Assembly: GCF_039872745.1 (NCBI RefSeq)
Contig: NZ_JBDPZD010000005.1
Coordinates: 62,001-126,000 of the forward strand
DNA length: 64,000 bases
Source: Pelomonas paludis
Lineage (GTDB): Bacteria > Pseudomonadota > Gammaproteobacteria > Burkholderiales > Burkholderiaceae_C
Direction of reading: 5' to 3'
In this document: piece by piece, positions 18,142 through 29,600 of the stretch
Layout: every line of letters starts with the position of its first letter
How positions within the stretch are numbered: the first letter of the stretch is position 1
Program-made: the position numbers and the translations under genes
The notes under the pieces: generated by a model
What the model was told of the DNA's origin: nothing
Databases searched by the model: none
Seen by the model: the letters and a program-made list of their open reading frames with translations, nothing else

Positions 18142-18514
18142 CTCGCACGAGCGAGGTTTCAGGCGGGCATGCCCGGGTGCTCGTTGGTGTCGCACTTGAT
18201 GTGCCCGTTGATGTGCTCATTCATGGGGCAGGCCGTTCGTGAACAAATGCCGGCTGCGGGCCCAAGCCGAGGCAACGACCGCCGGCCACTGCACCGCCGT
18301 GAGGCCCGGTGCCCGCGTGAAGCCGCCTGAGGCACTCCAGTCGTGACAAGCCGCACAGCGGCGGGGATGGAATGCATCGTGCTTGTGCATTGGGGTTTCA
18401 GGCCTCGCGCGCCGGTCGCAGCCACAGGGCTGCCGACCGGTTCATGCCGACGATGTTTTCACCGCCCACGCGCGCGAGGTCCAGGCGTGGGCGGCTTTGT
18501 TGTGAAAGTGACGG
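18135..18514. other. intergenic region between the divergent GntR and CheW-sensor genes
   Basis: The 380 bp contain the GntR operator candidate at the left end, a CTCGC/GCGAG hairpin just beside it (18142-18155), and a strong hairpin before the sensor gene (separate entry). A 21-codon minus-strand frame starting near 18225 (MNEHINGHIKCDTNEHPGMPA) is visible but lacks a ribosome site. No further gene is supported. Confidence 0.5.
18462..18501 (+). terminator. terminator-like hairpin in the leader of the CheW-sensor gene
   Basis: The perfect 10-bp arms CCGCCCACGC (18462-18471) and GCGTGGGCGG (18485-18494) are followed by CTTTGTT. It ends only 14 bp before the ATG of the sensor gene, so it could be a terminator for transcription from upstream, an attenuator, or a leader stem-loop. 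Confidence 0.4.
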
Positions 18515-20998
18515 ATGGCCCTCGTAGATGACCTCTTGCCCCATATGCGCCGCGTGCTGGCGGTGGACCGGGACCTGCATGACCTGAGCCTGCTGTGGCA
18601 GATGATCGAGGCAAGCAGTGCCATCGCCTGCCCCGAGCAGGCCGACACCATCCTGCCCACGCTGAGCCAGACGCGCGAGAACTTCACCGGCCTGCAGACG
18701 CGCTTGGTGCAGCAACTGGCCGAGGAGCACATTGCCGAGGTGGGCGACGAGCTGGCCTCCATCGCACAGTGCACGATCGACATCCTGGTGCGCAACCTGT
18801 TCGAGCGTACGGCGGACGTGGGCTTCCTGGCCACCGACGACGTGCTGCGTGCCTTTTGCGAGGCGGACCCGGCCCGCCAGGCCGCGCTGATGCCGGCCCT
18901 GCGCCAGCACCTCTACGAGTACCGCGAGAAGTACACCGTCTACGACGACATCGTGCTGCTGGCGCCGGGTGGCCAGGTGCTGGCACGCCTGGTGGCCGAC
19001 GACGGCCTGGCCAGCTCGGCCGATGCCATCGTGGCGCAGGCGCTGAAGACGGCTGGCTATGTCGAGCGCTACGCCGCCAGCGACCTGGCGCCCGCGCAGC
19101 GCGCCGCCCTGCTGTATGCCCACCGCATCTGCAATGACGACGGCCAGGCCGTGGGGGTGCTGGTGCTGCGTTTCCGCTGCGAGGACGAGCTGCAGCGCAT
19201 CTTCCAGAGCGTGTCAGACCAGCGCACCCACCTGGCCATCTCGCTGATGGACGTCCAGCAGCGCGTGATCATCAGCAGCGACGAGGCGCACCTGCCGCTG
19301 GGCGCGCGGCTGGAGTGCGGCGAGCCTGGCAAGGTGGCGGTAACGGTGTTTGGCGGGCGCGAGTACCTGTCCGTCACCTGCTCGACGCGCGGCTACCAGG
19401 GCTATGGCGGGCCGGGCTGGAGCGCGCAGGCCATGGTGTCCCTGCTGACCGCCTTTCGCGGTGGGCACGAAAGCGGCGGCACGCGCGACAACGTCGCGCT
19501 GGACAACGCCCACCTGCAGCGCATCCAGTCGGACGTCGACGCCATCAACCGCAACCTGCGCCGCGTGGTCTGGAACGGCCGGCTCACCGCTGGCGCGCGG
19601 GCGGGCAGCCAGGCCCAGCTCAAGGCGGTGCTGGCCCAGGTCAACATTGCCGGCGCGCGCACCCGTGACCGCGTGGCCATGGCGATTGGCGACCTCTACA
19701 GCACGGCCCTGGCGCGCGCCTCGCATCAGGCCCGCGAGCTGGCGCGCCTGGCGGCCGACATCATGGACCGCAACCTGTACGAGCGCGCCAACGACTGCCG
19801 CTGGTGGGCCCTGTCGCCGGTGCTGCAGCGCACGCTGGCCGAACCCGCCACCCCGGCGGCCGACGAAGCGCTGGCCGGCGTGCTGCGGCATATCAATGGG
19901 CTCTACACGGTCTACAGCCGCCTCGTCGCCTTTGATGCCGAAGGCCGGGTGCGCGCCGTGTCTGCCGAGAGCAGCGGCGCGCCGCTCACCGGCACGACGG
20001 TGGACGCCGCCCTGTGCCAGCTGGCCCTGGGCCTGCCGGACTCGCAGCGCTATGGCGTGCTGCCCTTTGGGCCGAGCAGCCTGAGTGACGGGCAGCCGAC
20101 CTACATCTATGTGGCCGGCGTGCGCGCGCCGGGCAGCCAGATGCCGGTGGGCGGGATCGCCATCGTCTTCAATGCCGCGCGTGAGTTCCACGCCATGCTG
20201 ACCGACGTGCTGGGCGACCGGGTTGGCGTGGCCGCCTTTGTGGACGCCGACGGCCGGGTGGTGGCCGCCAGCGACGAGCGCTACGCCGTGGGCGCCGCAC
20301 TGCCGCTGGACCTGCGCCAGGCCATCGTCGAGCACGACGGCGCCCACCTGACGCTGGCGGCCGTCGGGGCTGGCGGCTACCGCGAGTTCAAGCACAGCGA
20401 CGGCTATGACAACGGCATCCGCGCCGTTGTGGCGCTGAGGCTGGGCACGCTGGAGCGTCGCCAGGTTTCGATGACCGATGCGGTGCTGAGGGCGCTGCCG
20501 CCTGCCAACCGGGAGCGCGTGCGTGACCTGGCCCTGTTCCAGATTGGGCCCTCGCGCTACGCCTTGCCGCTCGAGACGGTGCTTGACGCCCGGCCACCGC
20601 TGGGCCTGGTGCGTGGCCCAGGCGCAGGCGGCAGCATGCTCGGCCTGCTGGAGGTGCCGCACGAGGGCGGCTCGCTCATCGTGCCGGTGCTGTGCGGGCG
20701 GCAGCTCACGCATATCCATTACCCGGCGCGCGAGACCGACGGCGTCATCCTCGTCCTGCCCGCCGCGCCAGGGCTGCGGCGCCCGGCCTTTGCGCTGCGG
20801 GTGGACGACGTCAACACCGTGCTGGAAGTGGGCGAGGAGCACATCCAGCCCATGGCCGCCGACTGGCGCGGCGCGGCCGGCCGCTTGGTCTCCGGCATCG
20901 TGCGCATCGACAGCACGGGCCCGGGCGCGACGGCCCTGGTGCAGCTGATGGAGTTTGCGGCCCTGGGGCAGGTGGCCGGGTTGCCAGCGCCGGATTGA
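18515..20998 (+). CDS. soluble double-sensor protein with C-terminal CheW domain
   Basis: The protein has 827 residues and no predicted membrane segment or signal peptide. It contains an internal duplication. A helical segment with RNLFERTADVGFLA (about 93) leads into a Cache/PDC-like sensor region (KYTVYDDIVLLAPGGQVLARL). The same architecture recurs at RNLYERANDCRWWALS (about 419) with LYTVYSRLVAFDAEGRV. A further sensor-like stretch follows (VAAFVDADGRVVAASDERYAVG). Residues ~668-815 are a CheW fold, starting DLALFQIGPSRYALPLETVLD. CheW domains dock on CheA kinases and receptors, so the protein probably feeds a cytosolic signal into a chemosensory array. It sits between the GntR regulator and the mutase operon, which suggests propionate or acyl-CoA status as input; that is speculation. 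No che genes are in the window. Confidence 0.75.
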   Translation: MALVDDLLPHMRRVLAVDRDLHDLSLLWQMIEASSAIACPEQADTILPTLSQTRENFTGLQTRLVQQLAEEHIAEVGDELASIAQCTIDILVRNLFERTADVGFLATDDVLRAFCEADPARQAALMPALRQHLYEYREKYTVYDDIVLLAPGGQVLARLVADDGLASSADAIVAQALKTAGYVERYAASDLAPAQRAALLYAHRICNDDGQAVGVLVLRFRCEDELQRIFQSVSDQRTHLAISLMDVQQRVIISSDEAHLPLGARLECGEPGKVAVTVFGGREYLSVTCSTRGYQGYGGPGWSAQAMVSLLTAFRGGHESGGTRDNVALDNAHLQRIQSDVDAINRNLRRVVWNGRLTAGARAGSQAQLKAVLAQVNIAGARTRDRVAMAIGDLYSTALARASHQARELARLAADIMDRNLYERANDCRWWALSPVLQRTLAEPATPAADEALAGVLRHINGLYTVYSRLVAFDAEGRVRAVSAESSGAPLTGTTVDAALCQLALGLPDSQRYGVLPFGPSSLSDGQPTYIYVAGVRAPGSQMPVGGIAIVFNAAREFHAMLTDVLGDRVGVAAFVDADGRVVAASDERYAVGAALPLDLRQAIVEHDGAHLTLAAVGAGGYREFKHSDGYDNGIRAVVALRLGTLERRQVSMTDAVLRALPPANRERVRDLALFQIGPSRYALPLETVLDARPPLGLVRGPGAGGSMLGLLEVPHEGGSLIVPVLCGRQLTHIHYPARETDGVILVLPAAPGLRRPAFALRVDDVNTVLEVGEEHIQPMAADWRGAAGRLVSGIVRIDSTGPGATALVQLMEFAALGQVAGLPAPD

Positions 20999-21060
20999 GG
21001 GTCACGGCTGCCGGCTGCCGCCTGGTTTGGCCCTGCGGCGCCGGCCTCCCGGGGCTGTAG

Positions 21061-21369
21061 AGCCTAGAAACGGCAGTCGGCCGCTCGCTACTCATCGAAA
21101 GTTTCGCCCGTTCAATACCTTACGGCTGCCGCCTCGTTCACCACGCAGGTGAACAGCGCTGCGCGCCCACTGGTCTGCCGCTTCGAGCCGCTGGCAGCGT
21201 TGCTCGCCTTGCAGGCCGCGCCAAGCCAGGGGCCTGGCCCTTCGGCAGGCACAAGCGGCGCGCCGTTTGTGTCCGGCCTCAGCCTCGTGGGCAGTAGCCC
21301 ACTTCGTCGTCGCGCCTTGCCAACGGCACGCCTCGGCAGTTGGGCGCGCCCAACTGCCGTTTCTAGGCT
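21061..21369. mobile_element. MITE-like element bounded by 17-bp perfect inverted repeats
   Basis: The left end AGCCTAGAAACGGCAGT (21061-21077) is the exact reverse complement of 21353-21369. Inside are a 26-bp perfect palindrome (21334-21359) overlapping the right end, a GTTCACC/GGTGAAC hairpin (21136-21154) and a short GAAAGTTTC palindrome. There is no transposase and no clear target duplication. It may be a miniature mobile or repetitive element; a purely structural regulatory region is the alternative. Confidence 0.5.
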
Positions 21370-21395
21370 GAGTCGGACGATCCTGTGGGATACTG

Positions 21396-21409
21396 AATTC
21401 ATAATTATT
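21396..21409. promoter_or_regulatory. candidate GntR operator upstream of scpA
   Basis: AATTCATAATTATT is identical to the string over the gntR start codon. The CATAAT inside it could itself serve as a -10 element, which would let a bound regulator block RNA polymerase. No good -35 is visible. It lies 98 bp before the scpA ATG. Confidence 0.55.
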
Positions 21410-21506
21410 GATTTCGATGCGCACACTGCGGCTCGCGGTGCCTGCGTCGGCTTGCCTGGGCGTCACCGCGTCCGGCACAGTGCCCCATCAGTTCAGGAGT
21501 CTCCGC

Positions 21507-23711
21507 ATGAGTGGTGTTCCCTCAGGCTCGCCAGAGTCCAGCCCCCAGGCATCTGCAGCCCCCATCACGCCGGCCGCGCCGGCCACGCTGGCGCAATGGA
21601 CCAAGGCGGCGGCTAAGTCCGCCCCGGGCGGTGACCCGGCCGCGCTGAACTGGGTCACCCCCGAGGGCATCACCGTCAAGCCGCTCTACACGGCCGACGA
21701 CCTGGACGGCCTGCACAACACCAACACCTTGCCGGGCTTCGCTCCCTTTGTGCGCGGCCCCCAGGCCACCATGTACGCCGCCCGGCCCTGGACGATCCGG
21801 CAGTACGCCGGCTTCTCGACCGCCGAGGAGAGCAATGCCTTCTATCGCAAGGCACTCGCCGCCGGCGCGCAGGGCGTGTCGGTCGCCTTCGACCTGGCCA
21901 CCCACCGCGGCTACGACAGCGACCACCCCCGGGTGACGGGCGACGTCGGCAAGGCCGGCGTGGCGGTGGACTCGGTGGAGGACATGAAGATCCTGTTCGA
22001 CGGCATCCCGCTCGAGAAGGTGTCCGTCTCCATGACCATGAACGGCGCTGTGCTGCCCATCCTGGCGGGCTACATCGTGGCGGGCGAGGAGCAGGGCGTG
22101 CCGCGCGCCCAGTTGGCCGGGACCATCCAGAACGACATCCTCAAGGAGTTCATGGTCCGCAACACCTATATCTACCCGCCCGAGGCGAGCATGCGGATCG
22201 TGGGCGACATCATCGAGTTCACCGCTCGGGAGATGCCCAAGTTCAACTCCATCAGCATCTCCGGCTATCACATGCAGGAGGCTGGCGCCAACCAGGCGCT
22301 GGAGTTGGCCTTCACCCTGGCCGATGGGCAGGAGTACGTGCGCACCGCCATGGCCAAGGGCCTGAAGGTGGACGACTTTGCGCCGCGCCTCTCGTTCTTC
22401 TGGGCCATCGGGATGAACTTCTATCTCGAGATCGCCAAGATGCGCGCCGCGCGCCTGCTGTGGTGCCGGATCATGAAGGACTTCGGGGCCGAGAACCCCA
22501 AGAGCCTGATGCTGCGCACCCACTGCCAGACCTCGGGCTGGAGCCTGACCGAGCAGGACCCGTACAACAACGTCGTCCGTACCACCATCGAGGCCATGGC
22601 CGCCGTGTTTGGCGGCACCCAGAGCCTGCACACCAACTCGCTGGATGAGGCGATTGCCCTGCCCACCGAGTTCAGCGCCCGCATTGCGCGCAACACCCAG
22701 CTCATCATCCAGGAAGAGACCCACATCACCAGCGTCATCGACCCCTGGGCCGGCAGCTACATGATGGAGAAGCTGACCCAGGACATGGCCGACAAGGCCT
22801 GGTCCATCATCCAGGAGGTCAACGCCCAGGGCGGCATGATCAAGGCGGTGGACTCCGGCTGGGCCAAGCTCAAGATCGAGGCCAGCGCGGCGCAGAAGCA
22901 GGCCCGCATCGACTCGGGTGCCGACGTGATCGTCGGTGTCAACAAATACAAGCTGGCCAAGGAAGACCCGGTCGAGATCCTGGAGGTGGACAACGTCAAG
23001 GTCCGCGACGCCCAGATCGAGCGCCTGCGCCAGGTCAAGGCCACGCGCGACACGGCGGCCGTCCAGGCCGCGCTGCAGGCGCTGACCGACTGCGCCCGGA
23101 GCGGCCAAGGCAATCTGCTGGCGCTTTCGGTCGAGGCCATCCGCCTGCGCGCCACGGTGGGCGAGGTGTCCGACGCACTTGAAGCCGTCTTTGGCCGCCA
23201 CCGTGCCGACACGCATAAAGTCAGTGGCGTGTACGCCGCCGCCTACGATTCCGCCGAGGGCTGGGCCCAGCTCCAGCAAGAGATCCGCGCCTTTGGCGAG
23301 GCCCAGGGCCGCCGCCCGCGCGTCATGATCGCCAAGCTCGGCCAGGACGGCCACGACCGTGGCGCCAAGGTCGTCGCCACCGCCTTTGCCGATCTCGGCT
23401 TCGACGTCGACATCGGCCCGCTCTTCCAAACCCCCGAAGAAGCCGCCCGCCAGGCCATCGAGAACGACGTGCACGCCATCGGCGTCTCCACCCTCGCCGC
23501 CGGCCACAAGACCTTGGTGCCGGCCATCGTTGCCGAGCTCAAGAAGCAAGGCGCCGACGACATCATCGTCTTCGTTGGCGGCGTCATCCCGCAGCAGGAC
23601 TACGACTTCCTCTACGCCGCAGGCGTCAAGGGCATCTATGGTCCTGGCACGCCCATCCCCGTCAGCGCCAAGAGCGTGCTGGAAGCCATCAAGGCCCAGG
23701 TGGGCGCCTGA
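21507..23711 (+). CDS. scpA: methylmalonyl-CoA mutase, single-chain
   Basis: This 734-residue adenosylcobalamin enzyme interconverts (2R)-methylmalonyl-CoA and succinyl-CoA, the last step of propionyl-CoA assimilation. The catalytic TIM barrel (about 60-560) contains TMYAARPWTIRQYAGFSTAEE, diagnostic of methylmalonyl-CoA mutase, and RTHCQTSGWSLTEQDPYNN. The C-terminal cobalamin domain starts near 600 and carries DGHDRG (about 614-619), whose His is the lower cobalt ligand. The ATG at 21507 was chosen for its AGGAG ribosome site 8 nt upstream; an upstream in-frame extension to 21408 is not supported. The first ~40 residues are a Ser/Pro/Ala-rich extension. Probably controlled by the GntR regulator through the site at 21396. 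It overlaps the next gene by 1 bp. Confidence 0.96.
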   Translation: MSGVPSGSPESSPQASAAPITPAAPATLAQWTKAAAKSAPGGDPAALNWVTPEGITVKPLYTADDLDGLHNTNTLPGFAPFVRGPQATMYAARPWTIRQYAGFSTAEESNAFYRKALAAGAQGVSVAFDLATHRGYDSDHPRVTGDVGKAGVAVDSVEDMKILFDGIPLEKVSVSMTMNGAVLPILAGYIVAGEEQGVPRAQLAGTIQNDILKEFMVRNTYIYPPEASMRIVGDIIEFTAREMPKFNSISISGYHMQEAGANQALELAFTLADGQEYVRTAMAKGLKVDDFAPRLSFFWAIGMNFYLEIAKMRAARLLWCRIMKDFGAENPKSLMLRTHCQTSGWSLTEQDPYNNVVRTTIEAMAAVFGGTQSLHTNSLDEAIALPTEFSARIARNTQLIIQEETHITSVIDPWAGSYMMEKLTQDMADKAWSIIQEVNAQGGMIKAVDSGWAKLKIEASAAQKQARIDSGADVIVGVNKYKLAKEDPVEILEVDNVKVRDAQIERLRQVKATRDTAAVQAALQALTDCARSGQGNLLALSVEAIRLRATVGEVSDALEAVFGRHRADTHKVSGVYAAAYDSAEGWAQLQQEIRAFGEAQGRRPRVMIAKLGQDGHDRGAKVVATAFADLGFDVDIGPLFQTPEEAARQAIENDVHAIGVSTLAAGHKTLVPAIVAELKKQGADDIIVFVGGVIPQQDYDFLYAAGVKGIYGPGTPIPVSAKSVLEAIKAQVGA

Positions 23712-24169
23712 TGCTGCAGACGCAGCCGGTGATCGAGTCCGACTTCGAAGCCATGCTGGCCCTCCGCATCGAAGCCCTGCGCGAAAGCCTGGAGCGCCTC
23801 GGGCGCTTCAATCCCGACGTGGCGCGGGCGCGGCTGCGTGCGCAGTTCCGGCCCGAGTGGATGCTGCATCTGGTGCAGGGCGCCGAGCGTGTGGGCTACT
23901 TCACCGTCGAGCCCCAGGCCGACGCGCTGCACCTGCACCATCTCTATCTGCGGCCCGCCGCACAAGGGCAGGGCATCGGCAGCTGGGTGATCGAGCAGGT
24001 CAAGGCGCGTGCGCGCCAGGCCCAGTTGCCCATCACCCTGGGCGCCCTGCGCGAGAGCCGGGCCAACGACTTCTACCGCCGACACGGTTTTGAACTCGTC
24101 GAGGTGCGGGACTTCGACAACCAGTACCGCTGGCTGCCAGAACGGCTCGCAGCAGGGGCGGCCGCATGA
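23711..24169 (+). CDS. GNAT family N-acetyltransferase
   Basis: This 152-residue protein has a GNAT core: LHLHHLYLRPAAQGQGIGSWVIEQV contains the acetyl-CoA-binding Q-x-x-G-x-G/A type loop at about residues 85-100. The C-terminal ANDFYRRHGFELVEV is the typical final strand-helix unit. The start codon overlaps the scpA stop by 1 bp and its own stop overlaps meaB by 4 bp, so it is embedded in the mutase operon. The acceptor is unknown. It may modify a protein or small molecule linked to the acyl-CoA pathway, but nothing in the sequence shows which. Confidence 0.85.
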   Translation: MLQTQPVIESDFEAMLALRIEALRESLERLGRFNPDVARARLRAQFRPEWMLHLVQGAERVGYFTVEPQADALHLHHLYLRPAAQGQGIGSWVIEQVKARARQAQLPITLGALRESRANDFYRRHGFELVEVRDFDNQYRWLPERLAAGAAA

Positions 24170-25149
24170 ACCTCGTAGGACTCGCGCAAGGCGTGCTGGC
24201 CGGCGAGCGCCGCTCGCTCGCCAAGGCCATCACCCTCGTCGAATCGAGCCGGCCCGAGCACCGCGAGCAGGCCGACGCGCTGCTGACCGAGCTGCTGCCC
24301 CACACCGGGCGCAGCCTGCGCTTGGGGCTGTCGGGCGTGCCGGGCGTGGGCAAGAGCAGCTTCATCGAGGCGCTGGGCATGCGCTTGCTGGCGCGCGGGC
24401 ACAAGGTGGCCGTGCTGGCCATCGACCCTTCAAGCGCCGTCTCGGGCGGCGCCATCCTCGGCGACAAGACGCGCATGGAGCGGCTCTCGATGGACGAGCG
24501 CGCCTTCATCCGCCCCAGCCCCAGTGGCGGCACCCTGGGCGGCGTGGCCGACCACACGCGTGAGGCCTTGTTGCTGTGCGAGGCGGCGGGTTTTGACATC
24601 GTCATCGTCGAGACCGTGGGCGTGGGCCAGAGCGAAACCGCCGTGGCCAGCATGACCGACTGCTACCTGCTGCTGCAACTGCCCAATGCCGGCGACGACC
24701 TGCAGGCCATCAAGCGCGGCGTGATGGAGCTGGCCCATCTCGTCGTCGTCAACAAGGCCGACATCGATGCGGCCGCCGCCACCCGCGCGCAGGCCCAGCT
24801 CACCTCATCGCTGCGCCTGATGGGCATGAGCCACCACGACTCCGAGGCCTGGCAGCCGCAGGCCCTGCGCTGCAGCAGCCTCAGCGGCGAAGGGCTGGAC
24901 GAGGTCTGGCAGGCAGTGCGCGACTTTGAAGCCCAGCAGCGCCGCAGCGGCCACTTCGAGGCCCGCCGCCGCCAGCAGGCCGAGCGCTGGATGTGGGAGC
25001 GCATCGAGCAGGGCCTGCGCCAGCGCTTTGCTCGGCACCCTGCCGTGCAGGCCGCGCTGCCACTGCTGTCAAGCGACGTGCTGGCCGGCCGCGTGGCGGC
25101 CTCCACCGCCGCGCGGCGCCTCATCCAATTGCTGGACACCCCCGCATGA
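24166..25149 (+). CDS. meaB: methylmalonyl-CoA mutase-associated GTPase MeaB
   Basis: This 327-residue G3E-type GTPase loads and protects the cobalamin cofactor of methylmalonyl-CoA mutase. The Walker A GVPGVGKSS lies at residues ~57-65, a second nucleotide motif is in VLAIDPSSAVSGGAILGDKTRM, and ETVGVGQSE and VVNKAD are the switch and base-specificity motifs. The C-terminal helices (HFEARRRQQAERWMWERI) match the family dimerisation arm. It starts inside the previous stop (ATGA) and ends inside the next start. Its presence fits the single-chain mutase upstream. Confidence 0.95.
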   Translation: MNLVGLAQGVLAGERRSLAKAITLVESSRPEHREQADALLTELLPHTGRSLRLGLSGVPGVGKSSFIEALGMRLLARGHKVAVLAIDPSSAVSGGAILGDKTRMERLSMDERAFIRPSPSGGTLGGVADHTREALLLCEAAGFDIVIVETVGVGQSETAVASMTDCYLLLQLPNAGDDLQAIKRGVMELAHLVVVNKADIDAAAATRAQAQLTSSLRLMGMSHHDSEAWQPQALRCSSLSGEGLDEVWQAVRDFEAQQRRSGHFEARRRQQAERWMWERIEQGLRQRFARHPAVQAALPLLSSDVLAGRVAASTAARRLIQLLDTPA

Positions 25150-25539
25150 TCCTCAGCCTCAATCACATCAACCTGCGCGCGCCCAAGCCGCTGCTGGACG
25201 TGCTGCGCGACTTCTACCGCGACGTGCTGGGCCTGCAGCCAGGCCCGCGCCCGCCGTTCGACACCCCGGGCTACTGGCTCTATGCGGGTGGCCAGCCCGT
25301 GCTGCACCTGGCCGAGCAGCGCGCGGACGAGACGCCCCGCGTGCCTGCCACGGCGCCCGGCGTGTTCGACCACACGGCGTTCACCGCCAGCGACCCCGAT
25401 GCCACGGCCGCCGTGCTGCGTCAGCACGGTGTGTCCTTCGAGGTCAGCCTCTCCGAGCTGACGCGGCAGCACCAGTTCTTCTTTGCTGACCCGGCCGGCA
25501 ACCTGATCGAACTCAACTTTCCTATCGAGAGTCAGTCCC

Positions 25540-25547
<8 letters not shown>
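25146..25547 (+). CDS. VOC superfamily (glyoxalase/dioxygenase fold) protein
   Basis: The protein has 133 residues and the two beta-alpha-beta-beta-beta modules of the vicinal oxygen chelate fold. The family metal ligands appear to be His in LNHINL (residue ~7), His in VFDHTAF and Glu in NLIELNF. The ATG at 25146 overlaps the meaB stop by 4 bp; an upstream extension would overlap meaB heavily. The propionate pathway needs a methylmalonyl-CoA epimerase and that enzyme is itself a VOC protein, so this is one of two candidates in the operon. Overall it looks more like a generic glyoxalase-family member, so the function is left open. Confidence 0.82.
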
Positions 25548-27072
<1,525 letters not shown>

Positions 27073-27077
27073 ACGCC

Positions 27078-27368
27078 ATGGCCAAGGCAACCTGCGCCGC
27101 CGACGCGAAGCGGCTGACCGACATCCCCAACATCGGCACCGCCATCGCGGCCGATCTGGTGGGGCTGGGCATCACCACCCCAGCCGATGTGAAGCGCATG
27201 GACCCCATCGGCACCTACAACCGCCTGCGCGACCCCATGGGCCACCGCCACGACCCCTGCGTGCTCGACACCTTCATGGCGGCGCATGACTTCATGAACG
27301 GCGGGCCAGCCCGGCCCTGGTGGCACTTCACCGCGCAACGCAAGCAGTTGCTCGGGACATCGAACTAA
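27078..27368 (+). CDS. Cdd1-like (pathogenicity-locus family) helix-hairpin-helix protein
   Basis: This 96-residue protein has an N-terminal helix-hairpin-helix (RLTDIPNIGTAIAADLVGLGI, trimmed: key PNIGTAIA at ~18-25). The C-terminal block DPCVLDTFMAAHDFMNGGPARPWW is the hallmark of the Cdd1 family, sometimes annotated as mitomycin-resistance protein. The helix-hairpin-helix suggests nucleic-acid contact, but the biochemical role is unknown. The start at 27078 lies 5 bp after the pccB stop. Its position between the two carboxylase subunits is odd for this family and may be incidental operon insertion. Confidence 0.8.
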   Translation: MAKATCAADAKRLTDIPNIGTAIAADLVGLGITTPADVKRMDPIGTYNRLRDPMGHRHDPCVLDTFMAAHDFMNGGPARPWWHFTAQRKQLLGTSN

Positions 27369-27388
27369 GACACTGAGAGAGGCGACGT

Positions 27389-27512
27389 ATGTTCAAGAAA
27401 ATCCTCATCGCCAACCGGGGTGTTCGCGCCATTGGCGCGGTCGCTTCAGCGACAAATGGCCTGCGGCCCGGCGTAGCCGGGCAGGCGGGCGAGTTCACCC
27501 CGGGAGACCAGC

Positions 27513-27520
<8 letters not shown>
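27389..27520 (+). pseudogene. duplicated 5' fragment of pccA followed by hairpin-rich insert
   Basis: Positions 27389-27421 encode MFKKILIANRG, the same first 11 residues as the real pccA starting at 27513, with synonymous differences in three codons (TTC/TTT, AAA/AAG, CTC/CTG). The frame then runs into an unrelated 91-bp stretch and stops at 27518, inside the true pccA start (43 codons in all). That stretch holds two hairpins, GTCGC-TTCA-GCGAC and GCCCGGC-GTA-GCCGGGC, like a REP-type element. It may be a relic of an insertion with partial duplication, or a translated leader peptide coupled to pccA. Confidence 0.65.
27436..27483. repeat. REP-like double hairpin between the two pccA starts
   Basis: Two adjacent perfect short inverted repeats (GTCGC/GCGAC with a 4-nt loop; GCCCGGC/GCCGGGC with a 3-nt loop) occupy the spacer between the duplicated and the genuine start of pccA. 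They look like a single extragenic palindromic unit. Confidence 0.5.

Positions 27521-29592
<2,072 letters not shown>

Positions 29593-29600
<8 letters not shown>

Larger units (their letters stand above)
20999..21506. other. 508-bp non-coding region with inverted-repeat element upstream of scpA
   Basis: It holds the 309-bp inverted-repeat-bounded element, the second copy of the GntR operator candidate (21396-21409) and the ribosome site AGGAG for scpA. Possible reading frames through the element on either strand give no recognisable protein. Confidence 0.6.

Noticed and set aside
18160..18225. 21-codon minus-strand peptide MNEHINGHIKCDTNEHPGMPA
   Set aside because: No ribosome site and no recognisable homologue; it could be a remnant but cannot be supported as a gene.
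21408..21506. N-terminal extension of scpA from an upstream ATG
   Set aside because: It would overlap the operator candidate and lacks a ribosome site; the ATG at 21507 has AGGAG at proper spacing.
21149..21616. 155-codon plus-strand frame through the inverted-repeat element into scpA
   Set aside because: It overlaps the well-supported scpA start in another frame and crosses palindromes; the product resembles no protein.
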